Program-made: the position numbers and the translations under genes | Shown here: piece by piece, positions 39,790 through 50,954 of the stretch | How the letters are laid out: each line of letters opens with the position of its first letter | Numbering within the stretch: the stretch's first letter is position 1 | The notes under the pieces: generated by a model | What the model was told of the DNA's origin: nothing | Databases searched by the model: none | What the model saw: only the letters and a program-made list of their open reading frames with translations | NCBI GenBank assembly: GCA_937921695.1 | Contig: CAKZTZ010000024.1 | Location: forward strand, 1-64,000 | From: an uncultured Sulfolobales archaeon | GTDB lineage: Archaea; Thermoproteota; Thermoprotei_A; Sulfolobales; Acidilobaceae | DNA: 64,000 nucleotides | Direction of reading: 5' to 3'

Positions 39790-40497
39790 TCATATTAGTC
39801 CGAGTACCGGGGCTACATTATTATCTTGTAGGGCATCTTCTATGGAGCCCTTATATATTATTTCGCCTCTCTCAATGACATAAGTGTATTTTGTAACCAT
39901 TTTGGCGAGTATAACGTTAGACTCCGCAATCAGTATCCCCACCCCCTCGCTAGCTATTTCTCTTAGGGATGCTGTTAGCCTCTCGGCTACGCGGGGGGCG
40001 AGGCCTTCTAGGAGCTCGTCGAGGAGGAGGTATTTTGGGTTTTGGGCTAGGGTTCTCGCTATAGCTACCATTCTTTTTTCGCCCCCACTGAGATAGTATC
40101 CCTCCCTCTTCAGTAGTTTTTCTAGTTCAGGGAATATTTGGAGGGCCTTATTGACTGCCTTTACATGATCTGTCTTAGCAGCGTTAGCCGCTAGTTTTAT
40201 GTTATCCTCTACTGTAAGCCAGGGGAATATTTTCAGGTCTTCGGGGGCGTATCCTATTCTGTGTTTAACCCTTTCGTGGACAGGCTTAAACGTTATGTCT
40301 GACCCGTCGACTTCAACTTTACCTTTGGAGGGCTTGTAAAAGCCCATTATTGTCTTTAGTGTTGTCGTTTTACCGGCCCCGTTTCTGCCTAGGAGGCATA
40401 CTATGGTGCCTTCTTCTACTTCGAGGCTCACGTTTCTCAATATTTCAATGCCCTTTATAGATACTTGGAGGTTTTCAACTTTAAGCATAGGCTCCAC
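39790..40497 (-). CDS. livF: Branched-chain amino acid-type ABC transporter ATPase LivF
   Basis: GRNGAGKTTTLKTIMGFYKPSKG, YYLSGGEKRMVAIARTL; operon context. Confidence 0.92.
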   Translation of the reverse strand: MEPMLKVENLQVSIKGIEILRNVSLEVEEGTIVCLLGRNGAGKTTTLKTIMGFYKPSKGKVEVDGSDITFKPVHERVKHRIGYAPEDLKIFPWLTVEDNIKLAANAAKTDHVKAVNKALQIFPELEKLLKREGYYLSGGEKRMVAIARTLAQNPKYLLLDELLEGLAPRVAERLTASLREIASEGVGILIAESNVILAKMVTKYTYVIERGEIIYKGSIEDALQDNNVAPVLGLI

Positions 40498-41308
40498 CTA
40501 GGAGTACTCTCCTAACATCCTCTCTGGATAGTATGTCGCTCGGGGCTCCCTCTCCTATGTTCTTGCCCTCCTGCATTACGAGGACCCTGTCAGCGTATCT
40601 CTTAACGATCTCCATGTCATGCTCCACTATGATGCTAGTGGCGCCGAGCTTGTCTAGGGCTTTCAACACTCTATTCATGACTTCGAACTTCTCGCGAGTA
40701 GCGACACCGCTTGTAGGCTCGTCTAACATTACTAGTTTGGGCTTTAAAGCTAGTGTAATAGCTATGTCGAGGAGTTTCCTGTCGCCCTGGGAGATCTCTG
40801 TAGGCTTTTTCTCGAGAACCTCCGTTAGCCCTGAAAGTTCCGCCAGCTCTAGGGCTTCCTCTAGGATCTCCTTGTAAGACTCGAGGCCTCTAACCATGTT
40901 AATGTTTACTCTAAGCCTAGAAGCCACAGCTATTAAAAGATTTTCTAGGACTGTGAGGCTCCAGAAGACGTTGACGAGCTGGAAACTCCTAGCAATACCT
41001 GCTCTAACTTTCCCAGTTAGGTTAAGCCTCGTTACATCTCTCCCCTCAAATATTATGGTTCCCGAGTCCGGTATAATGTAGCCGCTGATCAAGTTAACTA
41101 GGGTGGTCTTACCAGCTCCATTAGGCCCTACTATGAAGAGGCGCTCCCCGCCGGTCATGGAGAAAGACACTCCATCTACAGCCTTAACGCCCCCGAAATA
41201 TTTACGTAAACCTGAAGTTTGCAGCATCGGTTCCACGGGCACTCCAGCCACCTCATATAGGTAGTTTCGAGAGGGAAGATAAGATCCTCTTGAAGCCCGG
41301 CCTATCAA
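40481..41308 (-). CDS. livG: Branched-chain amino acid-type ABC transporter ATPase LivG
   Basis: GPNGAGKTTLVNLISGYIIPDSG, ISQGDRKLLDIAITLALKPKLVMLDEPTSGV. True start is probably the internal ATG near 41227. Confidence 0.92.
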   Translation of the reverse strand: MIGRASRGSYLPSRNYLYEVAGVPVEPMLQTSGLRKYFGGVKAVDGVSFSMTGGERLFIVGPNGAGKTTLVNLISGYIIPDSGTIIFEGRDVTRLNLTGKVRAGIARSFQLVNVFWSLTVLENLLIAVASRLRVNINMVRGLESYKEILEEALELAELSGLTEVLEKKPTEISQGDRKLLDIAITLALKPKLVMLDEPTSGVATREKFEVMNRVLKALDKLGATSIIVEHDMEIVKRYADRVLVMQEGKNIGEGAPSDILSREDVRRVLLGGAYA

Positions 41309-42263
41309 TGAGCCCCATCAAGCCTATTGGCGCTAGGAACATTGTAGCTATTATTAGGACCCCCATGATTAGGAACCAGTGCACTGTTATGAATTGCGCT
41401 ATACTCTCGAAATACACGTAGACCAATGCTCCCACTATGGGGCCCATATAGTAGCTAGTGCCACCAAGTATCGACATGAAAACCATTTTACCAGACATAG
41501 TCCAGTATGCTAGCTCCGGCGTTACGATCCTGTTTAGTGGAGCGTAGAGGGCTCCGCTCACAGCCACGTATAAGGCTGATATTATGAAGGCGGCGAGCTT
41601 AAACTTGTAAGTATTTATTCCAAGCGCTTGGGCCCTGTCTTCAGCGTCTTTTATCATCTTAAGCGTGTAGCCGAAGGGAGAGTTAACTATCCTCCACATC
41701 AAGTAAGTCATTAAAAGGAACCAGGCTAGGGCATAGTAGTGGTAGACCATGTTGAAATCACCATAGCCGAGGCCGCGGGTTTCGTAAAACCCTAATATTA
41801 TAGGCCTCAAGATCTTCAGCCCGTCCGTGCCCCCAGTTATATGGTAGAATTTGACGTAGAAACCCCACAGTACTTGGGCTATGACGAGGATTAGTATAGC
41901 GAAGAATATCCCCCTATACCTCACCACTATAGAGCCTATCAAGGCTGAGAACAGTAGAGTGGCGATGACAGCAATAATAATCTGGGCTTCGAGAACCCTC
42001 AAGTTAAGGTATTTAAGCGTTAGGCCAATAGTGTAAGCTCCTATCCCGAAAAACGCTGCGTGGCCGAAGCTTAGAAGGCCGGTATAGCCGAATAGAAGGT
42101 TAAACCCTAAAGCTGCTATTGAAAGTATAACCCCATAAGTGAGGATCACCTCAAACCCGGGCCTAAGCCATCCCACTATCGGGTAGAGTATAGCTATTAA
42201 CACTGTTATCGCTATTAACGCTCTAAAACTATTACCCAACTCCCTGCTCACAGCCATCATCAC
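41253..42263 (-). CDS. livM: Branched-chain amino acid-type ABC permease LivM
   Basis: GFNLLFGYTGLLSFGHAAFFGIGAYT signature. Confidence 0.93.
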   Translation of the reverse strand: MMMAVSRELGNSFRALIAITVLIAILYPIVGWLRPGFEVILTYGVILSIAALGFNLLFGYTGLLSFGHAAFFGIGAYTIGLTLKYLNLRVLEAQIIIAVIATLLFSALIGSIVVRYRGIFFAILILVIAQVLWGFYVKFYHITGGTDGLKILRPIILGFYETRGLGYGDFNMVYHYYALAWFLLMTYLMWRIVNSPFGYTLKMIKDAEDRAQALGINTYKFKLAAFIISALYVAVSGALYAPLNRIVTPELAYWTMSGKMVFMSILGGTSYYMGPIVGALVYVYFESIAQFITVHWFLIMGVLIIATMFLAPIGLMGLIDRPGFKRILSSLSKLPI

Positions 42264-43153
42264 CTACCACCCCCTATGCCCTCCGGCTTCACGAGAAGCA
42301 CTACGGCCGCCACAGCGAATAAGATGACTAGTTCAAGCTCCGGGATGAATAATACACTTAGAATCCTAAACAAGCTAACGATAAACGCTCCAATCAGGGA
42401 ACCTGTGAAACTCCCGAGCCCCCCAATTACAAGGCCTACGAAAGCTATTATGAGAAACTCTAATGATACCCCCGGTGCTATAGAGGCTACTGGTAGATAA
42501 AGAGCTCCTCCAAGCCCTGCTAGGGTTGAAGCTAGAATAATAGCTATTACGACAACTCTGCCAACGTTCACTCCGAGGGCGGCGCTCATCTCAGGATCCA
42601 TGGCTATAGCTCTGAAGACTAAGCCGAATCCCGTCCTATAAATTACATGCCACAAGATAATTGCGAGAGCGCCTGTAACAGCTATCACCATGATCTTATA
42701 AACTGGATACTTCTTATCCACTATGTCTATGAATCCTAGCATGAAGAAAAGCTGGCCAGCAGCGAGGGGAGCTCTACCCCATATTATTTGGAAAAGCTCT
42801 TCGAAAACCAGGAGGAGGCCGAAAGTCACTATGAGCTGGAAAGCGTCGCCCTTACCGTGTGCATATGTCAGTATTGGCATGACTAAAGCTAAGGAGGCGA
42901 TTATTGTAACTATAACTGCTGTGAGGAGGGGGAGAGTAATTAAGCCGACTAAACTGTCCCCGAAAATTTTAATAACATAGGTTGAAGTGATCCACGCCAT
43001 AGTATAAGCTCCTAGAGCGAAGAGAGAGGCGTGCGCCAGGTTAACTATCCTTAAAACACCATAGATTATGTTTAAGCCCGAGACTATGAGGAAAATTAGG
43101 GAGGCATAGAAAAAAGTATCTAATGTATATAAAACTATAAGGTCAAGGCTCAA
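42260..43153 (-). CDS. livH: Branched-chain amino acid-type ABC permease LivH
   Basis: GLNIIYGVLRIVNLAHASLFALGAY; IIAFVGLVIGGLGSFTGSLIGA. Confidence 0.93.
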   Translation of the reverse strand: MSLDLIVLYTLDTFFYASLIFLIVSGLNIIYGVLRIVNLAHASLFALGAYTMAWITSTYVIKIFGDSLVGLITLPLLTAVIVTIIASLALVMPILTYAHGKGDAFQLIVTFGLLLVFEELFQIIWGRAPLAAGQLFFMLGFIDIVDKKYPVYKIMVIAVTGALAIILWHVIYRTGFGLVFRAIAMDPEMSAALGVNVGRVVVIAIILASTLAGLGGALYLPVASIAPGVSLEFLIIAFVGLVIGGLGSFTGSLIGAFIVSLFRILSVLFIPELELVILFAVAAVVLLVKPEGIGGGR

Positions 43154-43195
43154 CGCTTGTTTCCCCTTCCCTCTCCCTCATGTTTCTCAAGATTC

Positions 43196-44608
43196 TTATA
43201 TAGGTAGTACTCCTTCTCTCCAGGTTTCTCTTATCCAGTTATATGTCATTGTAGGATCGGCACTTCCTTCCCAGCCTTCTGGTACAGTGATTCTCTCTAT
43301 GGGGATTCTCAGGGGGTCTGCTAGGACATTGAAGCCGTAGGTCGGGTCTACCTTGCTGATGCCGACTATAGCGTTCTTATAGCCTTGGTGCTTGTTAGGC
43401 TTCCCAGCTCTTATGGATAGTATTCCAGCCGGTCCGAATATAGATGCTCCCTCGATGAACTTCACGGTCTCTTCGGGCTCAGGCCACCTTCCTAGAGTCT
43501 CGTAGGCTCTCTCGACAGCCGACTTATAAAGGTATACTGCCACGTAAGCTCCCTCGCCACCGTTAGTGGGATAGGCGCCCCACATCTTGTAATAGTTCTC
43601 CACGAAAACCTTGTTTAATGGGTAGCCGGAGTGCTCTGGGTATAGGAAGTAGTAGTTTGCGTGAACTCCCGCTACAAATCCTTCAGGATAGTCGGACTCG
43701 ACTAGGCTGGGCGTGATCCCATGGCTTATCGTCGACACCATCTTTGCTTTTTTGAATAAACCGTAGCCGAGCGCTTGCTTATAGAAGTTTATGAAATCCG
43801 TAGCCCACAGGGAAGAGGCGACTATGTCAGCGCCACTCTCCATGATCTTGGTTATTATCGGCCCGAAGTCTGTGACTGCGAACAGTTTAGGCCACGCTGT
43901 ATAAACTTCTTCAACCCTATCCTTCCCCAGCACTTTCTCAAACGTTATTTGCATGTGAGCGTGCGCGTTCCTACCATAGGCGTAATCAGGATGTATGTGA
44001 GCTATCTTAATCTTATCCTTCTCCTGTAGATTTAAGAGTTTTATAGCTCCGAGAGCGGCTGTAACCCCATCCGCAGACTGAATATTAGTCATCCTGAAAA
44101 CGAACCTAGGATCTTTCACGGTCTTCTCAAAGAGAATATCAGTACAGCCGTCAATGAAGAACGAGAGTAGCCCGGCTTCCTCCGCCACGGGAGCCACTGC
44201 TGGAGTGTTCCCGGAGCTTATGAGCCCGAAGTAAGCCTCGATCCCCTCACCTATTAGGGCTTTATACTCTCTAACAGTATCGTCGGCCCCCGCCTCATCC
44301 TTAACTATAGGCTCGATCCTCCTACCTAGAATGCCGCCGGCCTCATTAATCTCCCTAATAGCTAGCATAGCACCCTTATATGTTGGGTCTCCCCAAGCAG
44401 CCCCTCCCCCCTTAGTCATAAACTGAACTCCGACTTTGAGGGGCCTTGAAGGAACCTTCTCAACCTCGGTAGGGGTAGGGGTTTCAACAATCCTCCTCCT
44501 GAACCACTCGGGAGCAGCTAGGTATAAGCCGGCGGTAGTTGCGGCGGCACCTACTATAAAACCTCCAACGAGACCTCTAATAAAATCTCTGCGTGAAACT
44601 TTCTCCAA
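43196..44608 (-). CDS. livK: Branched-chain amino acid-type ABC substrate-binding protein
   Basis: Twin-arginine-like N-terminus SRRDFIRG; LKVGVQFMTKGGGAAWGDPTYKGAMLAIREINEAGGILGRRIEPIVKDE. Confidence 0.92.
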   Translation of the reverse strand: MEKVSRRDFIRGLVGGFIVGAAATTAGLYLAAPEWFRRRIVETPTPTEVEKVPSRPLKVGVQFMTKGGGAAWGDPTYKGAMLAIREINEAGGILGRRIEPIVKDEAGADDTVREYKALIGEGIEAYFGLISSGNTPAVAPVAEEAGLLSFFIDGCTDILFEKTVKDPRFVFRMTNIQSADGVTAALGAIKLLNLQEKDKIKIAHIHPDYAYGRNAHAHMQITFEKVLGKDRVEEVYTAWPKLFAVTDFGPIITKIMESGADIVASSLWATDFINFYKQALGYGLFKKAKMVSTISHGITPSLVESDYPEGFVAGVHANYYFLYPEHSGYPLNKVFVENYYKMWGAYPTNGGEGAYVAVYLYKSAVERAYETLGRWPEPEETVKFIEGASIFGPAGILSIRAGKPNKHQGYKNAIVGISKVDPTYGFNVLADPLRIPIERITVPEGWEGSADPTMTYNWIRETWREGVLPI

Positions 44609-44751
44609 CTCTTCTCCCTCCGTTTCACCCTTGTTTTCTAGCTTCTAGAGCTTAAAAAGATTTAGGTTTTAGATGTTTTCAGGTTTATTGTGTTTTCCCC
44701 TGTAAAGCTTTTAGGTTGTTATTTGTATTTGTTTTGTTGCGGTGTCGTCGG

Positions 44752-44998
44752 GTTGCGTAAGCTTTATAGGGTTTACTATAATACTTATAGTGATGAGACT
44801 CATGCTAGGGTGTTGGAGGAAGTTAGGAGAAGGTTTGGGGTGGTTGTTATTGATTACCCTAGTAGGGTAGTTAGGGGGTTTAGGTTTTTTGAAGTTCTCC
44901 TCGCCGAGCCTGGGAGAGAGGATGAGATAAGGGGCGTGGTTTCCTCCGTTTCTGGGGAGTTTAGGGTTAAGGTTGACTGGGTTGATACTAGCGGGTGA
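44752..44998 (+). CDS. Small protein of unknown function upstream of and overlapping ileS
   Basis: [42 protein letters not shown]...; stop overlaps the ileS GTG. Likely TTG start at 44752 (ORF track opens at 44690). Confidence 0.6.
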
Positions 44999-47900
44999 CA
45001 GTATTGAAAGTTGTTGATGTTCTTTCTAAGTTCGAGTATAACCAGTTCATTGTAGAGTCTTGGGTTAAAGGGTTCTGGGCTAAGAACAGGGTATACGATC
45101 TTGTTAAGGCTAAGTCATCGCTGCAGCCTAGGAAGTTTTATTTTCTAGACGGGCCTCCTTACGCTTCCGCCAAATCCATACATGTTGGCACCGCTTGGAA
45201 CAAGGTTATTAAAGATATAGTGTTGAGATATTATAGGATGTCTGGCTATAACGTGTGGGATAAGCCTGGCTATGACACTCACGGTCTCCCAATAGAAGTT
45301 AAGATAGAGCAGAGCCTAGGGCTCCAAGTCAAGAAAGATATTTATGAGAAAGTCGGGGTTGAAAATTTCATAAGCTACTGTAAGGCTTTCGTAGAAGAGA
45401 ATATGAAAGCTATGACGGGGCAGTTCAGGGAAGTCGGGGTCTTCATGGACTGGGATGAAGCCTATGTGACGTATACTAATGAGTATATAGAAGCTGGTTG
45501 GTGGCTCATTAAGAGGGCTCACGATAAGGGCTTACTCCAAAAAGGCTACAGGGTTCTACACTGGTGTCCCAGGTGTGAGACTACTCTCGCAGACTATGAG
45601 GTTTCAGAGTATAGGGAGCTCGAAGACCCATCTATATATGTTAAGTTCCCAGTTAGGGGGAAGCCTGGGGAACACCTCCTAGTCTGGACTACAACCCCCT
45701 GGACTCTCCCAGCTAATGTTTTCATAATGGCCCACCCGGACTTCGACTATGTAAGGGTTAAGGTTGGAGATGAAGTTCTAATAATGGCTAAAGCTAGGCT
45801 TAAAGCTATCATGGAAGAGGCTGGAGTCGGGAGCTACGAGGTTATAGGAGAGCTTAAAGGCCGGGATCTCGAGGGTTTAGAGTATGATCATCCCCTGGAG
45901 GATCTAGTGGATGCGCAGAAGGGTCTCAGAGACTATCATAAAATAGTCTTAGCTCCTGAGGGAGTAGTAGAGTATGAGGGCACAGGCCTCGTCCACTCAG
46001 CCCCAGGCCACGGCACCATAGACTATGATATTGGCGTGAGGCTCGGGTTCCCTATTGTTTCCCTCGTTGATGATAGTGGGAGGATGGGTGAGGGGTCCGG
46101 GGCTTATAAGGGCTTTTATTTCAGGGCTGAAGCTAACAAAGCTATAATAGAGGATCTCGAGCGTAGGGGGGCTTTATTCTACAAGTCTACAGTAGTCCAC
46201 AGGTACCCGGTCTGCTGGAGGTGTAAAACCCCCCTGGCTTTGAGGGCTACGAACCAGTGGTTCATAACTGTCACTAAACTTAAAGAGGAGCTTATAAGGG
46301 AAGCTGATAGGATAGAGTGGAGGCCCGAATGGGCTAAAACTAGGTTCATGAACATGTTGCAGGAGCTTAGAGACTGGGTTATAAGTAGGCAGAGGTTCTG
46401 GGGCATACCACTACCAATATGGACTTGTAGGGCGTGCGGCTACACCCATGTTGTTGGGAGTGTTAAAGAGCTCGAGGAAATGGGGGGTTATAGGCCTGAA
46501 GACCTTCACAGGCCTTGGATAGATAAGGTTACACTTAAATGCCCCAAATGCGGCGGCGTAATGGAGAGGGTTCCAGACGTTCTAGACGTGTGGTTTGATA
46601 GTGGAGTCTCATTTTATGCTAGCCTAGGCTACCCTATGAGGAGGGATCTCTACGAGAGCCTCGAGCCCGCAGACTTCATAGTTGAGGGTCACGACCAGAT
46701 AAGAGGATGGTTCTTCAGCCTGCTTAGAAGCGGGGTCATAGGGTTTAGCAAGACCCCCTACAGGAGGGTTCTAGTCCATGGTTTTGCTCTCGACGAGCAG
46801 GGGAGGGAGATGCATAAGAGCCTGGGTAACTATGTTGAGTTCGAAGAGCTCATATCAAGGGTTCCTAGAGATGTTTTCAGGCTCTGGGTATCTAGTAACA
46901 CTACATGGGAGGATCTCAGGTTCTCGTGGAAGGCTTTAGATTATACGTTTAGGGATTTCACAGTTATATGGAACACTTTCGTCTTCGCCTCCACTTATAT
47001 GGGTTTAGACGGGTTTGACCCGGAGGCTGTAACGTTAGACTCTGTGAGGGGGTATTTGGGGGTTGAAGATAGATGGGTTATATCGAGGGTTAACAGTTTA
47101 GTAAAGAAATATAATGAAGCTATGGGAGACCTCAGGATACACGATGCTGCGAGGGCTCTTAGATCCTTCATACTAGATGATGTGAGCAGGTTCTATGTGA
47201 GGCTAGTGAGGAGGAGAGTGTGGGAGGAGGCTGACACTCTGAGTAAGAGGGCTGCCTACGCTACTCTATACTATGTCTTGAAGACTTGGCTTTCCCTAGC
47301 AGCGCCCATAATACCGTTCACAACTGAATACTTATACCAGCATTTGTTTAAGCCTGCTGAGAAGAATGCCCCTGAGAGTGTCCACTTATTAGACATGCCT
47401 TCAGCCAATGAGAGCCTCATAGATGAGGAGCTTGAGAGGGACATGGATATAGCTAGGTCTATAATAGATGCAGCTCTAGCTGCGCGTGCAGCCGCCGGGT
47501 TGAAGCTTAGGAGGCCTGTGAGGAGGGTTATAGTGGCTGCTAAGGACTCCAGGGTTCTCGAAGCTGTCTCGAGGCTCTCTGATGTTATAGGTGAAATGGT
47601 TAACGCTAAGAGTGTTGAAGTTAAAGGTTTAGAGTTCCTAGAGGAGCTTAGGGTTTACACTGTTAAGCCTAGAATGGGGGAGGTGGGTAGGGATTTCAAG
47701 AAGCTCACCCCGGTAATAGTTGAGCTTATGAGGGATAAAGCTGGCGAAATAGCTAGATCAATAACCTCCAAGGGATACTATGAGGCTCAAGTTGAAGGGG
47801 AGAATGTGAGGCTGGAGCCTAGGCATGTAGATATAGGGGTTGAATACCCCGAATGGCTCTCAGCTAGGGAGTCGGAGCTAGCTACAGTAGCTGTCGACAC

Positions 47901-48180
47901 TCGAATATCTCCCGAGGAGGAGGCTGAAGGCTATGCTAAGGAGGTTGTGAGGAGGGTTCAGCATATGAGGAAAGAGGCTAAGCTCATGATAGAGGATAAG
48001 ATAGAAGTGTGGCTTTCAGGGGATGAGGGGATAATTAAAGCCGTGGAGTTTTTCGAGGAGTATGTTAAGGGGGAGACGAGGGCTGTAAAGATAAACTATG
48101 AGGAGCCCCCGGGCACTGTATACTCTAAAGAGTGGGATATAGAGGATAAAGTTATCACCATAGGATTGAGGAAGGTTTGA
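44995..48180 (+). CDS. ileS: Isoleucyl-tRNA synthetase
   Basis: [48 protein letters not shown]-type [16 protein letters not shown]. Confidence 0.97.
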   Translation: MTVLKVVDVLSKFEYNQFIVESWVKGFWAKNRVYDLVKAKSSLQPRKFYFLDGPPYASAKSIHVGTAWNKVIKDIVLRYYRMSGYNVWDKPGYDTHGLPIEVKIEQSLGLQVKKDIYEKVGVENFISYCKAFVEENMKAMTGQFREVGVFMDWDEAYVTYTNEYIEAGWWLIKRAHDKGLLQKGYRVLHWCPRCETTLADYEVSEYRELEDPSIYVKFPVRGKPGEHLLVWTTTPWTLPANVFIMAHPDFDYVRVKVGDEVLIMAKARLKAIMEEAGVGSYEVIGELKGRDLEGLEYDHPLEDLVDAQKGLRDYHKIVLAPEGVVEYEGTGLVHSAPGHGTIDYDIGVRLGFPIVSLVDDSGRMGEGSGAYKGFYFRAEANKAIIEDLERRGALFYKSTVVHRYPVCWRCKTPLALRATNQWFITVTKLKEELIREADRIEWRPEWAKTRFMNMLQELRDWVISRQRFWGIPLPIWTCRACGYTHVVGSVKELEEMGGYRPEDLHRPWIDKVTLKCPKCGGVMERVPDVLDVWFDSGVSFYASLGYPMRRDLYESLEPADFIVEGHDQIRGWFFSLLRSGVIGFSKTPYRRVLVHGFALDEQGREMHKSLGNYVEFEELISRVPRDVFRLWVSSNTTWEDLRFSWKALDYTFRDFTVIWNTFVFASTYMGLDGFDPEAVTLDSVRGYLGVEDRWVISRVNSLVKKYNEAMGDLRIHDAARALRSFILDDVSRFYVRLVRRRVWEEADTLSKRAAYATLYYVLKTWLSLAAPIIPFTTEYLYQHLFKPAEKNAPESVHLLDMPSANESLIDEELERDMDIARSIIDAALAARAAAGLKLRRPVRRVIVAAKDSRVLEAVSRLSDVIGEMVNAKSVEVKGLEFLEELRVYTVKPRMGEVGRDFKKLTPVIVELMRDKAGEIARSITSKGYYEAQVEGENVRLEPRHVDIGVEYPEWLSARESELATVAVDTRISPEEEAEGYAKEVVRRVQHMRKEAKLMIEDKIEVWLSGDEGIIKAVEFFEEYVKGETRAVKINYEEPPGTVYSKEWDIEDKVITIGLRKV

Positions 48181-48809
48181 AGACAAAGACAATAGTCCGC
48201 CCCAGCGAGCTGAGAACATACGCTTACTGCCCTAGATTATACTTTTTCGAGACCCACATAGCTCTCAAGAGGGGGTTTAGGGAGAAGCTTAGGCTGGCCC
48301 TTGGGAGAGTATCGCATATTGTTATCGAGTTTATAGCTAGGATTAGAGGCTATAATGTAGAGGAGCCTATGGAGGCTGATCTAGGCAAGGTATTATTGAA
48401 AGGGAGGCCGGACTATTATAAGGTTATCCACGGGAGAGCTATAGTTTTCGAGATTAAAACTAGCAGGGGGCCCTCTAAAGGCATATGGCTCGGCGACGCT
48501 CTCCAGGCTATAGCTTACGCTACTATACTCTTGAAGCGCGGGGCTAGGGAGGCTGTTATCGCCCTAGACTATAGGGGTTCTAGGAGGATCTTGAGAGTAT
48601 CGGGGGATCATGTGGCCATGCTCTTCAAGACTATAGATGAAGTTAGGCTTGTCAAAGAATGGGGAGTGATACCTTTCCCGGACAGGGGGCTCTATAAGTG
48701 TTTAAGGTGTAGGTATGCTGGCATATGCTATGCTATTGATAGAGATGTGCCTGAGGGGTTGGAAGAGCCCGGGTCTTGGGTTAAAGGCTCTAAAGTTATT
48801 ACAGGTTAA
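48177..48809 (+). CDS. Cas4-like PD-(D/E)XK exonuclease with Fe-S cysteines (solo, no CRISPR nearby)
   Basis: [41 protein letters not shown] (D..ExK), C-terminal [11 protein letters not shown]. Confidence 0.85.
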   Translation: MKTKTIVRPSELRTYAYCPRLYFFETHIALKRGFREKLRLALGRVSHIVIEFIARIRGYNVEEPMEADLGKVLLKGRPDYYKVIHGRAIVFEIKTSRGPSKGIWLGDALQAIAYATILLKRGAREAVIALDYRGSRRILRVSGDHVAMLFKTIDEVRLVKEWGVIPFPDRGLYKCLRCRYAGICYAIDRDVPEGLEEPGSWVKGSKVITG

Positions 48810-49866
48810 AGTCTAGGGTTTTAGAGGACTCTATGCCCTCCCTAGCCCACTTAAGCCATAGGGACATCTTCTGGGGTTTTGATGGTAGTTTAGACTTATC
48901 AACTTCTAATATAGCCTGGGCTGTCTCCCCGGGCTCTATAACGCCTAGTTTGACTTCTTTCACGTTTATGCCGGCATGTCTCAGGGTTATTTGAACTTCC
49001 TCAGCGGCTTCCTCCCCCCTATTTGTTACTGAAACTATGATCTTCAGTTTGCCAGCTTGCTCCTCTACACTCTCTACTACTGCGTCGAGGCGGGGCGTGG
49101 GGAGGGCGTTCTCTACTAGGAGCACCCCTGTTATTAGGGCTTTCCTCGGGTAGATCTTCATTTGAGGCTGCATATAGCTTACTTTGACGGTAACTTTTCG
49201 ACCCTTAGGGGCTTTAACTTCTGCCAGCCTGAACCCCGGGCCTACGAGTTCAACATTATCAATGCCGCTCGATATGCTTAGCACGCTCTTAGGAGATGGG
49301 AGAACTAGTGTTACATAGGCGACCCTATCCCCGCCTACATCTTCTGGGAGCGATAGTTCCATAGTGTAATCGTTCCCAGGCTCTAAGACTATGAGGCCAG
49401 ACATGTATGAGGCGCTGTACTTTAACCCCGCCTTAGAATATACTATTAAGAGAGAAGCCTCTCTGAGAAATATAGGGTGCGCCGAGTCGTAGAGAGCTCT
49501 CAGAGTATAACTGCCCGCCCCCACATGCCTACTGCTAGACACTAAAGGCTTCACATCATAGAGGGCCTTATAATAAGTTGAATCCTCCAGGCTAACGGAA
49601 AGCTGGGGCTTAAACTCCCTCGACACGGTGAAACCTTCCATCTCCAACTTCCACTTAAACGGGGGCTTGACAAGGTTTGAGGCCGCAACACCTATAGAGA
49701 GTATGCTAGCTTCAACCCCACACCCCCTCAGCCTAAGCGCGGGAACTCTAAATGAAACTCTCTTAGAAGCTTCGCCCCCGCTCCCTAGGAGGCTTTCAAC
49801 GCCGACCGTTGAGAAAACAACTATACCCTCGCCAGCCCCCTCATATAGTTTCGAGAGACCGTCCAA
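48799..49866 (-). CDS. Uncharacterised protein with CARDB-like C-terminal domain
   Basis: VSVTNRGEEAAEEVQITLRHAGINVKEVKLGVIEPGETAQAILEVD; N-terminal 240 aa unrecognised. Confidence 0.5.
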   Translation of the reverse strand: MDGLSKLYEGAGEGIVVFSTVGVESLLGSGGEASKRVSFRVPALRLRGCGVEASILSIGVAASNLVKPPFKWKLEMEGFTVSREFKPQLSVSLEDSTYYKALYDVKPLVSSSRHVGAGSYTLRALYDSAHPIFLREASLLIVYSKAGLKYSASYMSGLIVLEPGNDYTMELSLPEDVGGDRVAYVTLVLPSPKSVLSISSGIDNVELVGPGFRLAEVKAPKGRKVTVKVSYMQPQMKIYPRKALITGVLLVENALPTPRLDAVVESVEEQAGKLKIIVSVTNRGEEAAEEVQITLRHAGINVKEVKLGVIEPGETAQAILEVDKSKLPSKPQKMSLWLKWAREGIESSKTLDFNL

Positions 49867-49923
49867 TAACAGCCACCCAAACTATACTCTTAGCTTGAAA
49901 CCTTAAAGTCTTAGGAGAGCCCT

Positions 49924-50886
49924 TTAAGGTTTAATAGCTGCTTTAAAATACCTGGGGCTTAAGGATTCCTCGAAAGCTTCTCTAGCGTGGTCTATACTAT
50001 AAATCCTGTCGAGCCTAGGCTCTACAAGGCGCTCTTCTAACATCTTGACAGCTAGCTTGAAATCCCTGAAAGTCCCACATCTTGACCCTAATATCTGGAG
50101 TTCCTTAACGACAGCCCATGTCATTCTAGCTTGAGCCCGGGAGCCCGGGGTTGACTTTAAATGAATAACCCCCATTGGCTTAGCTATTTCTATAGCCAAG
50201 TCTAAAGCTTCAGGGTCTCCGCTCGCCTCGAATATCATATCGTAACTGTTACTCTCAACCTCATCAATATAAATCACTTCAGCTAAACCCTTGAAAGCCC
50301 CAGCTTTATAGCTCCCCCTCCTAGCTATAACATTAACATTAAAACCCCCTGCTTTCAAAACCTGAACTATAAGCCAAGCCACGCTACCTGTACCTATAAC
50401 AGCCACCCTCTCCTGGGGCTTAGGAGGCCTTAGAGATAGGGCTCTCAATACTGCAGCTAGGGGCTCAACGAAAATGCCGAGCTCCGGCGGGCCCCTGAAA
50501 ACGTGTAGGGCGCTAGCGGGGGCTGCGAAAAACTCCGCCATGCCGCCGTCAAAATCTATACCTAAAGTCTTCTTATGAGGGCAGTGAGTGTAAAACCCGC
50601 CCCTACAATAGTCGCAAGACCAACATGGAAAGTTTATCTCAGAGACTACGCGGAGCCCAACGAGATCCCTGGGACCTTCAACAACCCTCCCAACAACCTC
50701 ATGCCCTGGAACTAGAGGGACCTTAAACAGCTTATATGAGCCCGTGTAGAAAGCCTTATCTGTGCCGCAAATACCTGTAAGCTCGCTCTCCACAACAGCC
50801 CAGCCGGGCTGTAAACTAGGGCTAGGAACATCGCCGACTTCAACCCTCTTATTACCATAGAGTAACACGGCTCTCATAAGAAGCAC
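49924..50886 (-). CDS. Zinc-dependent medium-chain alcohol dehydrogenase family protein
   Basis: GICGTDKAFYTG, VPGHEVVGRVVE, CWSCDYCRGGFYTHCPHKKTLGIDFDGGMAEF. Confidence 0.9.
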   Translation of the reverse strand: MLLMRAVLLYGNKRVEVGDVPSPSLQPGWAVVESELTGICGTDKAFYTGSYKLFKVPLVPGHEVVGRVVEGPRDLVGLRVVSEINFPCWSCDYCRGGFYTHCPHKKTLGIDFDGGMAEFFAAPASALHVFRGPPELGIFVEPLAAVLRALSLRPPKPQERVAVIGTGSVAWLIVQVLKAGGFNVNVIARRGSYKAGAFKGLAEVIYIDEVESNSYDMIFEASGDPEALDLAIEIAKPMGVIHLKSTPGSRAQARMTWAVVKELQILGSRCGTFRDFKLAVKMLEERLVEPRLDRIYSIDHAREAFEESLSPRYFKAAIKP

Positions 50887-50954
50887 CTGCCACGCGTGTT
50901 TTAGTAGTAACTATTAAGCCTATAAAATACTATATGGGGGGAAGACATGTGTTT

